NCBI RefSeq assembly: GCF_008704535.1
Contig: NZ_CP023701.1
Span: forward strand, 1,488,001 to 1,552,000
Reading direction: 5' to 3'
Origin: Streptomyces subrutilus
GTDB taxonomy: Bacteria > Actinomycetota > Actinomycetes > Streptomycetales > Streptomycetaceae
DNA: 64,000 nucleotides
The position numbers were made by a program, and so were the translations under genes. Positions 17,819 through 25,903 of this stretch are shown here, piece after piece. The notes under the pieces are model-generated. The model worked only from the letters and a program-made list of their open reading frames with translations. It was not told where the DNA came from and ran no database searches. How positions within the stretch are numbered: the stretch's first letter is position 1; the number at the start of each line of letters is the position of its first letter.

Positions 17819-18118
17819 ATGTTCGTCATGGAGCTCACCTACACCGCGCCCGTCGAAGCCGTCGAGGACGAGATGGACGCCCACGTCGCCTGGCTGGACG
17901 GCTACTACGCCGCCGGCGTCTTCCTCGCCTCGGGCCGCAAGGTCCCGCGCGAGGGGGGCGTGATCCTGGCGGGCGGGGTGTCCCGCGCGGAGGTCGAGAG
18001 GATCGCGGCCGAGGACCCCTTCACGGTGGCGGGCGTGTGCGCCTACCGCATCACGGAGTTCATCGCCACGAAGACGTCGGCGGACCTGTCGACGGTGCGC
18101 GAGACACCGGCGCCGTGA
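17819..18118 (+). CDS. YCII-related domain protein
   Basis: This 99-aa protein covers a single YCII-like ferredoxin fold: an N-terminal beta strand with MFVMELTYTAPVEAVE, a helix with HVAWLDGYYAAGVFLASG, and EDPFTVAGVCAYRITEF near the end. The central His/Asp pair typical of the family is visible (HVAWLD). Family members are small, soluble and mostly of unknown function, some acting as lyase-like enzymes. It starts 26 bases from the divergent endonuclease V gene. Confidence 0.8.
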   Translation: MFVMELTYTAPVEAVEDEMDAHVAWLDGYYAAGVFLASGRKVPREGGVILAGGVSRAEVERIAAEDPFTVAGVCAYRITEFIATKTSADLSTVRETPAP

Positions 18119-18190
18119 CGGGCCCCGCGGGCGCGTGACGGCCGCACGGCACCGGACGGCCGCTGCGGCCGGACCGCAGCGCACCCCGTC

Positions 18191-18234
18191 GGCCGCGGCG
18201 CTCGGCCCGTGGTCCCGGGTCGAGCGCCGCGGCC
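18191..18234. terminator. Bidirectional terminator hairpin
   Basis: GGCCGCGGCGCTCG (18191-18204) pairs perfectly with CGAGCGCCGCGGCC (18221-18234), a 14-bp stem with a 16-base loop. It lies between the convergent YCII gene and the BNR-repeat protein gene. Confidence 0.7.
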
Positions 18235-18241
18235 CGGCCGG

Positions 18242-19354
18242 TCAGCGGCGTTCCAGCCGGGCGACCCGGCCCTTCTCCCCCGCCGCCCAGCAGCCGCCGT
18301 CCGGCGCGCAGTCGACCGTGTCGTACGAGCCGGTGTCCAGCGCCCGCCAGCTGCGGCCCCCGTCCGTGGTCACGTCCGTACCGGTGGGCCCCACCGCGAA
18401 CGCCGTGGCCGCGCCGTACGGGTACCAGGCCGCGCCCGACCGGTACGCCGGGGGCGTGGCCGCGGCCTGGCGCCAGGTGCGCCCGCCGTCCGAGGTGACC
18501 GCCGCGGCCTGCGGCGAGGGCTGCCCGGCGCGGTAGTCGCCGCCGACCGCGAGTCCCCTCGTGCGGTCCCGGAAGGCGAGGGCGAAGACTCCGCGGGCCG
18601 GGTCGCCGGCCGGGAGGGTGGACTGCGCGACCCGCCAGGTCCGGCCGCGGTCGGCGGAGTGCAGGACGCGGGCGCTCGCCCCGCCGCCGGTGGCCAGCCA
18701 CACGTCCCGCGGGCCGGCGGCGGCCAGGCACTGGCCGCTCGCGGCGAAGCCGGCCTCGCCCGGCAGGGCGGCGGGCATGCCCGCGTCCGGCAGCACCTGC
18801 CAGCTGCGCCCGCCGTCGCCGGTGGACAGGATGCGGAACTTCCCGTCCACCGGGTCGCTCATCGCCAGCCCGTTGCGCGCGTCGAAGAAGGTCAGGCAGT
18901 CGTAGAAGGCGCGCGGGTCCGGGTTGCGGAAGGCCTCCGCCCAGGTGGCTCCGCCGTCTTCGGTCCGCAGCACCCGGGAGGCCTCGCCCTCCCCGATGGC
19001 CAGGGCCACCGCCCGCCGCGCGTCGAAGGCCTCGATGTCGCGCAGCTCCAGCCGCTCCGCGACCGCGCCGGGCGGCGAGACGTTCCGCCAGCTGCGGCCG
19101 CCGTCGACCGTGCGCAGCACGGTCCCCCCGGAACCCGCCACCCAGGCGGTGGTCCGGCTCACCGCCGCCAGCCCGCGGAACCGGGAGTCCGTCGCGGTGT
19201 CCTTCACCGCCCAGCCGGCACCGTGCGGACCGGACAGGGCGGGCGCGTCCCCGCCGGCGGGCGGCGCGCCCGCCTGGGCCGGGGCCGCGAGGACCCCGAG
19301 CACCAGAGCCGCCGTGCACACGCCCACGCCCACGCCCGTTCGCAGAAGTCTCAT
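18242..19354 (-). CDS. Secreted BNR/HCF136-like beta-propeller protein
   Basis: This 370-aa protein begins with a Sec signal peptide: MRLLRTGVGVGV, a hydrophobic core, and a probable AQA cleavage site near residue 28. The rest holds repeated blades with the BNR-like SxDGGRTW motif (TVDGGRSWRNV, TEDGGATWAEA, TGDGGRSWQVL, SADRGRTWRVA, TSDGGRTWRQA, TTDGGRSWRAL). Six such units indicate a beta-propeller of the Ycf48/HCF136 type. Streptomyces annotates such proteins as oxidoreductases, but no cofactor site is visible, so a binding role outside the cell is the safer reading. Confidence 0.82.
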   Translation of the reverse strand: MRLLRTGVGVGVCTAALVLGVLAAPAQAGAPPAGGDAPALSGPHGAGWAVKDTATDSRFRGLAAVSRTTAWVAGSGGTVLRTVDGGRSWRNVSPPGAVAERLELRDIEAFDARRAVALAIGEGEASRVLRTEDGGATWAEAFRNPDPRAFYDCLTFFDARNGLAMSDPVDGKFRILSTGDGGRSWQVLPDAGMPAALPGEAGFAASGQCLAAAGPRDVWLATGGGASARVLHSADRGRTWRVAQSTLPAGDPARGVFALAFRDRTRGLAVGGDYRAGQPSPQAAAVTSDGGRTWRQAAATPPAYRSGAAWYPYGAATAFAVGPTGTDVTTDGGRSWRALDTGSYDTVDCAPDGGCWAAGEKGRVARLERR

Positions 19355-19688
19355 GGCGCCGGAAGCTAACGCACGCCGGTGGCACCGTCCAGGGCGCGTC
19401 CCCGGCTCCGCGGCGGCGGTGCGGGAGGGGCCCGGGTGGGCGTTGAGCCTGCGGGGTGAGCGCTTACCGGCCCTTCTGGCAGCGGCGCCGACTCCGCGGA
19501 CCCGGGCCCCTCCCGTCGCTCATCTCCGAGCACGCGGTCACTCTGTGCGATCACACGGTGGGTTTCCGGCCAATCGGTGACGCAGGTCACGTCACCCCCC
19601 ATGCACGGATCCGCCGATTCCCGCGTCTACCGGTTTGCCGGACCCCACCCCACGGCCCGGCAGCAGATCCGCCGCAAGGGAGTGAGCC
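19355..19688. promoter_or_regulatory. Divergent intergenic region with two Crp-like sites
   Basis: No gene is seen in these 334 bases. Two sites resemble actinobacterial CRP boxes: GTGCGATCACAC at 19545-19556 (GTG-N6-CAC) and GTGACGCAGGTCAC at 19577-19590, which fits the published Streptomyces coelicolor Crp pattern GTG-N6-GNCAC. Both lie within 150 bases upstream of the SsgA-like gene. Binding is inferred from pattern only. Confidence 0.4.
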
Positions 19689-20105
19689 GTGATCACTGTC
19701 ATCGAGCAGGCCGTGCAGGCCCGTCTGGTCGCCACCGCGCCGAAGGTCGAGACCGTTCCCGTCACCCTCTGCTACGACCGGTCCGATCCGTTCGCCGTCC
19801 GGATGGCCTTCCCCGCGCCGGCCACGCTGGAGGGCGTCGAGGTGTCGTGGACCTTCGCGCGCGAACTGCTGGAGTCCGGGCTGGACCGCCCGTCGGGCCG
19901 CGGCGACGTGCGCGTGCGCCCGTACGACGCCGACCGGACGACCGTGGAGTTCCACGCGCCCGAGGGCGTGGCGATCGTCCTGATGGCCACCGCGGAACTG
20001 CACCGCTTCCTGGAGCGGGTCTCGGCCGTGGTGCCGCCCGGCCTGGAGCACCTCTACCTCGACATGGACCACAGCCTGGCCGAGCTGATGCGGGGCGGCC
20101 GCTGA
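19689..20105 (+). CDS. SsgA-like sporulation/cell-division regulator (SALP)
   Basis: The GTG at 19689 follows AAGGGAG. The 138-aa protein has the SsgA-like core: TVPVTLCYDRSDPFAVRMAF, then VSWTFARELLESGLDRPSG, then GDVRVRPYD and VEFHAPEGVAIVLMATAEL. SALPs are restricted to sporulating actinomycetes and steer septum site choice and peptidoglycan remodelling during sporulation. The sequence differs from the SsgB I remember, so no gene symbol is given. Two Crp-like sites upstream may link it to development or nutrient state. Confidence 0.88.
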   Translation: MITVIEQAVQARLVATAPKVETVPVTLCYDRSDPFAVRMAFPAPATLEGVEVSWTFARELLESGLDRPSGRGDVRVRPYDADRTTVEFHAPEGVAIVLMATAELHRFLERVSAVVPPGLEHLYLDMDHSLAELMRGGR

Positions 20106-20302
20106 GCGCCGCGCCGTTAAAGCGTTTGCGGGCGGCCGCGGCTGCCCGTAGTTTCGTGGCTGCCCCATTGCCGCCGAAACGGAGCAGGACATTGCTCGTC
20201 TGAGGTTCGAGACACCGACCCGCCGTGGCCCTCGCCGCCACCGTCCGTCCGTCGGCTGTCTCCCCGCGTTGCACGCACCACTCACGCAACCTGGAGGCCT
20301 CC
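20106..20302 (+). promoter_or_regulatory. Leader of the ABC-F gene
   Basis: This 197-base region precedes the ABC-F ATPase. A GC hairpin (CGGGC...GCCCG, about 20130-20150) lies near its start. The frame of the ATPase is open upstream to a GTG at 20225, so an N-terminal extension or a short leader frame is possible. Antibiotic-responsive ABC-F genes often have attenuating leaders, but I cannot show alternative pairing here. Confidence 0.3.
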
Positions 20303-21943
20303 ATGAGCCATGCCCCTACCTTCGTCACCTGTTCCGCCCTGTCCTTCGACTGGCCCGACGGGACGCCCGTCTTCGACGGGTTCCAGCTCGCCGTCGGCCC
20401 CGGCCGGACCGGCCTGATCGGACTCAACGGCTGCGGGAAGTCCACCCTGCTGAAACTGATCGCCGGTGAACTGACGCCTTCCGAAGGCCAGTTGTCCGTG
20501 TCCGGCACCATCGGGTACCTGCCGCAGAACGTCACCCTCGACACCGCGCTGCGCGTGGACGAGGCGCTCGGCATCCACACCGCCCGCGCGGCCCTGCACG
20601 CCATCGAGGCGGGCGAGGCCACCGAGGCGAACTTCACCGCGGTCGGCGACGACTGGGACGTGGAGGAGCGGGCCGTGGCCGCGCTCGACCAGCTCGGACT
20701 GGGCCGGATCGGCCTGGACCGCACGGTGGGCGAGCTGTCGGGCGGGGAGGGCGTCCTGCTGCGGCTGGCCGCACTGCTGCTCGCCCGCCCCGACGTCCTG
20801 CTGCTGGACGAGCCGACCAACAACCTGGACCTGCGCGCCCGCGGCCGTCTCCACGCGGCGGTCGAGTCGTGGAACGGGGTGATGGTCCTGGTGAGCCACG
20901 ACCGGGAGCTGCTGGAGCGGGTCGACCAGATCGCCGACCTGCGGGACGGCGAAGTCCGCTGGTACGGCGGCAACTTCTCGGACTACGAGGAGATGCTGGC
21001 CGCCGAGCAGGAGTCGGCCGAGCGGATGGTCCGGGTCGCCGAGGCGGACGTCCAGCGCCAGAAGCGGGACCTGGCCGACGCCCAGGCCAAACTGGCCCGC
21101 CGCAAGCGGTACGGGCAGAAGATGTCCGACAACAAGCGCGAGCCGAAGATCGTCATGGGTGCCCGCAAGCGGGCCGCACAGGAGTCGGCCGGCAAGCACC
21201 GCATCATGCACGCCGAGAAGCTGGCGGAGGCCAGGGAGCGGCTGGACCAGGCGGTCGAGGCGGTGCGCGACGATGCCGAGATCCGGATCGAGCTGCCCGC
21301 GACGCAGGTCCCGCCGGGCCGGCGGGTGCTGACCCTGAGCGACCTGCGGCCGGCCCACGGGGCCTGCGTGCCGGGCGAGTGGGAACTGCGCGGTCCGGAG
21401 CGGATCGCGCTCGTGGGCCGCAACGGCTCGGGCAAGACGACGCTGCTGCGCACGATCGCGGGGCTGCTGGAGCCCGGGTCCGGGGAGGCGGTGACCCACG
21501 TGCCGACCCGGTTCCTGCCGCAGCGCCTCGACGTGCTGGACGACGACCGCTCGGTGGTGGAGAACGTGGCCCGCTTCGCCCCGCAGGCCACGAACAACCT
21601 GATCCGGGCCCGGCTCGCGCACTTCCTCTTCCGCGGGGCCCGCGCGGACCGGCCGGCCGGCACCCTGTCGGGCGGCGAGCGGTTCCGCGCGGCGCTGGCC
21701 GCACTGCTGTTGGCCGAGCCGGCTCCCCAGCTGCTGATGCTGGACGAGCCGACGAACAACCTGGACCTGGCCAGTGTGGGCCAGCTGACCGACGCGCTGG
21801 AGTCGTACGAGGGCGCGCTCGTGGTGGCCAGCCACGACGTGCCGTTCCTGGAGTCGATCGGCGTCACGCGCTGGCTGCTGCTGGACGGCGAGCTGCGCGC
21901 GACGACGGCCGAGGAGGTCCGCGAGACGCTCTGGCTCGGCTAG
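20303..21943 (+). CDS. ABC-F family ATPase (ribosome-associated)
   Basis: The ATG at 20303 has GGAGG 8 bases upstream, giving 546 aa. Two ABC domains lie in tandem with no membrane segments. Walker A motifs are GLNGCGKST near residue 43 and GRNGSGKTT near 373. Signatures are ELSGGEGVLLRLAALL and LSGGERFRAALAALL. Each domain has the ABC-F hallmark LLDEPTNNLDL/MLDEPTNNLDL. The inter-domain linker (about 230-330) is long, charged and helical (KRYGQKMSDNKREPKIVMGA). ABC-F proteins act at the ribosomal E site in translation control or antibiotic protection. The sequence does not separate a housekeeping from a resistance role. Confidence 0.9.
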   Translation: MSHAPTFVTCSALSFDWPDGTPVFDGFQLAVGPGRTGLIGLNGCGKSTLLKLIAGELTPSEGQLSVSGTIGYLPQNVTLDTALRVDEALGIHTARAALHAIEAGEATEANFTAVGDDWDVEERAVAALDQLGLGRIGLDRTVGELSGGEGVLLRLAALLLARPDVLLLDEPTNNLDLRARGRLHAAVESWNGVMVLVSHDRELLERVDQIADLRDGEVRWYGGNFSDYEEMLAAEQESAERMVRVAEADVQRQKRDLADAQAKLARRKRYGQKMSDNKREPKIVMGARKRAAQESAGKHRIMHAEKLAEARERLDQAVEAVRDDAEIRIELPATQVPPGRRVLTLSDLRPAHGACVPGEWELRGPERIALVGRNGSGKTTLLRTIAGLLEPGSGEAVTHVPTRFLPQRLDVLDDDRSVVENVARFAPQATNNLIRARLAHFLFRGARADRPAGTLSGGERFRAALAALLLAEPAPQLLMLDEPTNNLDLASVGQLTDALESYEGALVVASHDVPFLESIGVTRWLLLDGELRATTAEEVRETLWLG

Positions 21944-22149
21944 ACGGCCCGGCGGGACGGCCGGCGGCGGGTGCGGATCGGGGCGGCCGTCGACGCGATC
22001 GGGCGGCTTCCGACCGTTTCGGGCGGCTCTTGAGGGGATGACTTTGGGCCTCGGATTCCCCCTCCGGAGCCGTTCAAACTGCTCAGATAACGGGAGGTAG
22101 CCAGACATATCGATGAGTGGGACTTGGCTCGCCTTGATGCCGCGCTTAA

Positions 22150-22181
22150 CCTACGACTCCGTAGGCTACGGAACCGTAGGT
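22150..22181. promoter_or_regulatory. Overlapping palindromic operators upstream of the desaturase gene
   Basis: Three palindromes share the half-site CTACGG/CCGTAG: CCTACG-ACTC-CGTAGG (22150-22165), CCGTAG-G-CTACGG (22159-22171, perfect) and CTACGG-AA-CCGTAG (22166-22179, perfect). The array ends 38 bases before the GTG start of the desaturase, in the promoter region. Such nested dyads are typical of TetR-type repressors that control desaturase genes. No candidate repressor lies next to it. Confidence 0.65.
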
Positions 22182-22219
22182 AATTCGCTTTGTCCCCAAG
22201 CTGTCCCCCAGGAGTACCC

Positions 22220-23191
22220 GTGACGATCGCCTCTCCCCACCTCGGCAGCTCGGAGTCGTGGACCGACGCCAAGCTGCTGTTCGCGCTGGAAGAGGTGGTG
22301 GAGAAGGAACTCAACCGCCATCTGAAGGTCACCAAGGACTGGATGCCCCACGAGTACGTCCCGTGGAGCGACGGCCGGAACTTCCCGGGCCTCTTCGAGG
22401 ACGGGGAGGCCTGGGACCCGCAGCAGTCCAAGGTCACCGAGATCGGCAAGATCGCGCTCGTCGTGAACCTGCTGACCGAGGACAACCTGCCCAGCTACCA
22501 CCACGAGATCGCCTCGCTCTTCGGGCGCGACGGCGCGTGGGGCACCTGGGTGCACCGCTGGACGGCCGAGGAGGGGCGCCACGGCATCGTGATGCGCGAC
22601 TACCTGCTGGCCTCGCGCGCCGTGGACCCGGACAAGCTCGAAGCGTTCCGCATGCAGCACATGTCGGAGGGGTTCGAGTCCGACAACCGCCACTCGATGC
22701 TGCACTCGGTGGCGTACGTGGCCTTCCAGGAGCTCGCGACCCGCATCTCGCACCGCAACACCGGCCACCAGTCCGGTGACCCGGTCTGCGACCGGATGCT
22801 GTCCCGCATCGCGCAGGACGAGAACCTGCACATGGTCTTCTACCGCAACCTGCTGGGCGCGGCCTTCGAGATCGCCCCGGACCTCACCATGCAGGCCGTG
22901 CGCGACGTCGTCGTCGGCTTCCGGATGCCGGGGCACGGCATGCCCGGCTTCGAGCGGATGGCCGCGCAGATGGCGATCGGCGGGGTCTACAACCTGCGGA
23001 TCCACCACGACGACGTGCTGAGCCCCGTGATCCGCTTCCTGAAGATCATGAGCATCGACGGCCTGGGCCCCGAGGGCCGGCAGGCGCAGGAGGAGCTCGG
23101 CCTGTTCATGGACGGGCTGGACTCCGAAGCCCGCAAGTTCGACGAGCGCCTGGCCGCCCGCGCGGCGCGCATCGCGGCCCGCAAGGCCTGA
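22220..23191 (+). CDS. Acyl-[acyl-carrier-protein] desaturase
   Basis: The GTG at 22220 with AGGAG 5 bases upstream gives 323 aa. It belongs to the soluble di-iron fatty-acid desaturase family. Iron-ligand motifs are TAEEGRHGIVMRDYL (EExxH, about residue 115) and QDENLHMVFYR (DExxH, about 200), with KDWMPHEYVPWSDGRNF at the N-terminus. It introduces a cis double bond into acyl-ACP using ferredoxin and O2, so it helps set membrane fluidity. It is transcribed alone, with an elaborate operator upstream and a strong terminator downstream. Confidence 0.92.
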   Translation: MTIASPHLGSSESWTDAKLLFALEEVVEKELNRHLKVTKDWMPHEYVPWSDGRNFPGLFEDGEAWDPQQSKVTEIGKIALVVNLLTEDNLPSYHHEIASLFGRDGAWGTWVHRWTAEEGRHGIVMRDYLLASRAVDPDKLEAFRMQHMSEGFESDNRHSMLHSVAYVAFQELATRISHRNTGHQSGDPVCDRMLSRIAQDENLHMVFYRNLLGAAFEIAPDLTMQAVRDVVVGFRMPGHGMPGFERMAAQMAIGGVYNLRIHHDDVLSPVIRFLKIMSIDGLGPEGRQAQEELGLFMDGLDSEARKFDERLAARAARIAARKA

Positions 23192-23225
23192 CCCGAATCA
23201 CCGGCGCCCGCCCTCGCGGGTGCCC

Positions 23226-23266
23226 CGGCAGCCCCCCGTGGAGCAGCACTCCCCCGGGGGCTGCCG
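23226..23266. terminator. Bidirectional terminator after the desaturase gene
   Basis: CGGCAGCCCCC (23226-23236) is complementary to GGGGGCTGCCG (23256-23266), an 11-bp stem between the convergent desaturase and WhiB-like genes. Confidence 0.7.
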
Positions 23267-23272
23267 CGCGTC

Positions 23273-23530
23273 TCAGCGGCGGCCGGCGCGCAGGGCGAGG
23301 CGTTCGGACTCGGAGAGACCGCCCCACACCCCGAAGCGTTCGTCGTTGGCCAGGGCGTACTCCAGGCACGCCGCACGCCCCTCGCACGCCCCGCACAGCC
23401 GCTTCGCGTCCCGCAGCGACGAACCGGGCTCGGGGAAGAAGAACCCCGGACCGGTCTGGGCGCACAGCGCGAGCTCGTACCAGGCGGTGGTGGTGGTTGC
23501 GGCAGTGGTGTTCATCGACATGCCGGACAT
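23273..23530 (-). CDS. WhiB-family iron-sulfur regulator
   Basis: The protein has the WhiB pattern of four Cys that bind a [4Fe-4S] cluster: one in LALCAQ and three in RLCGACEGRAAC (CX2CX5C). The conserved FGVWGGLSESER turn and a basic C-terminal tail LALRAGRR for DNA or sigma contact follow. FFFPEPGS precedes the cluster motif. The frame is open further upstream, but Met at 23530 (85 aa) gives the usual family length; 23521 and 23515 are also possible starts and none has a strong ribosome site. The Thr-rich N-terminus (TTAATTTTAW) is unusual. It is a single gene. Confidence 0.88.
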   Translation of the reverse strand: MSGMSMNTTAATTTTAWYELALCAQTGPGFFFPEPGSSLRDAKRLCGACEGRAACLEYALANDERFGVWGGLSESERLALRAGRR

Positions 23531-23627
23531 CCTGACCCGCGCCGATGGACGTCCGATCAACGCCTGATCAACACCGCGTCGCACCCGCCGCCCGCGCCCC
23601 GTCCGGGCTCCCGGCCGACGGCGGCGT

Positions 23628-24686
23628 TCAGGAACCCTGCGGGGGGTCGGGCACGGAGTCGGGCACGGAGTCGTCGTGCCTGGCCCGGCTCGGCTGGACC
23701 CGCTTGGGCTCGCCCGGCATCTTCGGATAGTCCGGCGGGTAGGGCATGTCGCCCAGGCCGTGGTGCCGCTCGTGCCGCTCGGCCAGTTCCAGTACGGCGT
23801 CCAGGGTGAAGGCGTGGTCGTCCATGTCCGCGTGCACGTCGCCCAGTTCGGCGAAGCGGGCCGGCATCGTCAGGATGTCGAAGTCCCGGGGCTCCGCGTC
23901 GTCCACCTCGTCCCAGCGCAGCGGGGCGGAGACGGGGGCGTGCGGGCGGGGGCGGACGGAGTAGGCGGAGGCGATCGTGCGGTCGCGGGCGGTCTGGTTG
24001 TAGTCGACGAAGATCCGCTCGCCCCGCTCCTCCTTCCACCAGGCCGTCGTGACCCGGCCCGGCATCCGGTGCTCCAGCTCGCGGCCGAGCGCGATGGCGC
24101 ACCGCCGGACTTCGGTGAAGGTCCAGCGCGGCGCGATCGGCACGAACACGTGCAGCCCCCGGCCGCCGGAGGTCTTGGGCCAGCCGCGCAGACCCAGTTC
24201 CTCCAGCAGGGCCCGCAGCTCGTGGGCCGCCGCCACCGCGTCGTGGTAGTCGGTGCCCGGCTGCGGGTCCAGGTCGATGCGCAGTTCGTCGGGCCGGTCG
24301 GTGTCCGCGCGCCGCACCGGCCACGGATGGAAGGTGAGGCATCCCAGGTTGGCGGCCCACAGCACGGCGGCCGGCTCGGTGGGGCAGATCTCGTCGGCCG
24401 TGCGGCCGCTGGGGAAGGCGATGTGTGCGGTCGGAATCCAGTCGGGGAGGTTCTTCGGCGCCCGCTTCTGGAAGAAGGACTCGCCCTCCACACCGTCCGG
24501 GTACCGCTCCAGCGTCGTCGGCCGGTCGCGCAGGGCGCGCGTGATGCCGTCCGCGACCGCGAGGTAGTACGCGGCCACGTCACGCTTGGTGAGGCCGCGC
24601 TCCGGAAAGTACACCTTGTCCGGGCTGGACAGCCGCACCGTGCGGCCGCCCGCCTCCAGCTCGATCGCGTTCCCGGCAGCACCCAT
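23628..24686 (-). CDS. LigD-type polymerase/primase domain protein
   Basis: This stand-alone 352-aa archaeo-eukaryotic primase-fold polymerase is of the LigD family. It shows SSPDKVYFPERGLTKRDVAAYY, then LGCLTFHPWPVR, then the metal-binding DELRIDLDPQPG, and later TSGGRGLHVFVPI and FVDYNQTARDRT. Such enzymes add ribo- or deoxynucleotides at broken DNA ends in non-homologous end joining. It starts 75 bases from a divergent ATP-dependent DNA ligase, so the two activities joined in mycobacterial LigD are here split into two genes. No Ku gene is in the window. The Met at 24686 is chosen because the family similarity begins there. Confidence 0.88.
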   Translation of the reverse strand: MGAAGNAIELEAGGRTVRLSSPDKVYFPERGLTKRDVAAYYLAVADGITRALRDRPTTLERYPDGVEGESFFQKRAPKNLPDWIPTAHIAFPSGRTADEICPTEPAAVLWAANLGCLTFHPWPVRRADTDRPDELRIDLDPQPGTDYHDAVAAAHELRALLEELGLRGWPKTSGGRGLHVFVPIAPRWTFTEVRRCAIALGRELEHRMPGRVTTAWWKEERGERIFVDYNQTARDRTIASAYSVRPRPHAPVSAPLRWDEVDDAEPRDFDILTMPARFAELGDVHADMDDHAFTLDAVLELAERHERHHGLGDMPYPPDYPKMPGEPKRVQPSRARHDDSVPDSVPDPPQGS

Positions 24687-24761
24687 GTGCGCCACGGTAG
24701 GCGCGCCCGGCCGGGTGCGCACACCGGGCGGCTCCCGGGGTGCCCCCGCACAATCGGAGAC

Positions 24762-25841
24762 ATGGATCTGCCGGTGATGCCGCCCGTGAAGCCGATGCTC
24801 GCCAAATCCGTGGCCTCGATCCCGCCCGGGATGCAGTACGAGGCCAAGTGGGACGGCTTCCGGGCCGTCGTCCACCGCGACGGTCCCGAGATCGAGCTCG
24901 GCAGCCGCACCGGCAAGAGCCTGACCAGGTACTTTCCCGAGCTGGTGGCGGCCCTGAAGCAGAACCTGCCGGACCGCTGCGTCGTGGACGGCGAGATCGT
25001 GATCGTCCACGACGGCCGTCTCGACTTCGACCGGCTGACCGAGCGCATCCACCCCGCCGCCTCACGCGTCACCATGCTGTCGGAGACGACACCGGCCAGC
25101 TTCGTCGCCTTCGACCTGCTCGCGCTGGGCGACGAGGCGCTCCTCGACACCCCGCTCGCCACGCGCCGCACCGCCCTGTCCCAGGCGCTGTCCACCTCTC
25201 GTCCCCCCGTTCACCTCGCGCCCGCGACCACCGACCCCGCGCTCGCACGGGAGTGGTTCGAGCGGTTCGAAGGCGCCGGACTCGACGGGGTCGTCGCGAA
25301 ACCCCTCGATCTCCCCTACCGGCCCGACGCCCGGCTCATGTTCAAGATCAAGCACGAACGTACCGCCGACGCCGTCGTCGCGGGTTTCCGTTTCCACAAG
25401 AGCGGTCCGATTGTCGGATCGCTGCTCCTCGGCCTCTACGACGACGCCGGCGCCCTCCAGCACGTGGGGGTGTGCGCGGCCTTCCCGATGAAGCGGCGCG
25501 CCGAGCTGGTCGAGGAGCTCGAACCGCTGCGCATGCCCGACCCGGCCGCCCATCCGTGGGCCGCCTGGGCCGAGGAGTCGGCGCACGAGAGTGCCCGGCT
25601 GCCCGGCGCCACGAGCCGCTGGACCGGCAAGAAGGACCTGTCCTGGGTGCCGTTGCGGCCCGAGCGGGTGATCGAGGTGAAGTACGACCACATGGAGGGG
25701 GACCGCTTCCGGCACACCGCGCAGTTCCGGCGCTGGCGGCCCGACCGCACCCCGGAGAGCTGCACCTACGCCCAACTGGAGGAGGTCGTCCGCTACGACC
25801 TCGCCGAGGTCCTGGGCCCGCCCCCGCCGCCCCCCGAGTGA
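24762..25841 (+). CDS. ATP-dependent DNA ligase (LigC/LigD type)
   Basis: The ATG at 24762 gives 359 aa. The adenylation motif is YEAKWDGFRAVVH, with the nucleophilic Lys near residue 30. Other nucleotidyltransferase motifs are SRTGKSLTRYFPE, CVVDGEIVI, FVAFDLLALG, GLDGVVAKPLD and LMFKIKHERTADAVV. An OB-fold C-terminal domain with PERVIEVKYDHMEGDRFRHT follows. It seals nicks using ATP and is of the small LigC-like type. Divergence from the polymerase gene suggests a shared end-joining or gap-repair role. The last residues are a proline run (PPPPPPE). Confidence 0.9.
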   Translation: MDLPVMPPVKPMLAKSVASIPPGMQYEAKWDGFRAVVHRDGPEIELGSRTGKSLTRYFPELVAALKQNLPDRCVVDGEIVIVHDGRLDFDRLTERIHPAASRVTMLSETTPASFVAFDLLALGDEALLDTPLATRRTALSQALSTSRPPVHLAPATTDPALAREWFERFEGAGLDGVVAKPLDLPYRPDARLMFKIKHERTADAVVAGFRFHKSGPIVGSLLLGLYDDAGALQHVGVCAAFPMKRRAELVEELEPLRMPDPAAHPWAAWAEESAHESARLPGATSRWTGKKDLSWVPLRPERVIEVKYDHMEGDRFRHTAQFRRWRPDRTPESCTYAQLEEVVRYDLAEVLGPPPPPPE

Positions 25842-25903
25842 CCCCCGCACCCGCGCCGCGCGCTCCCGCCCACCCCGGCCCGCCCCCACCGCCCCGCCCC
25901 GGA

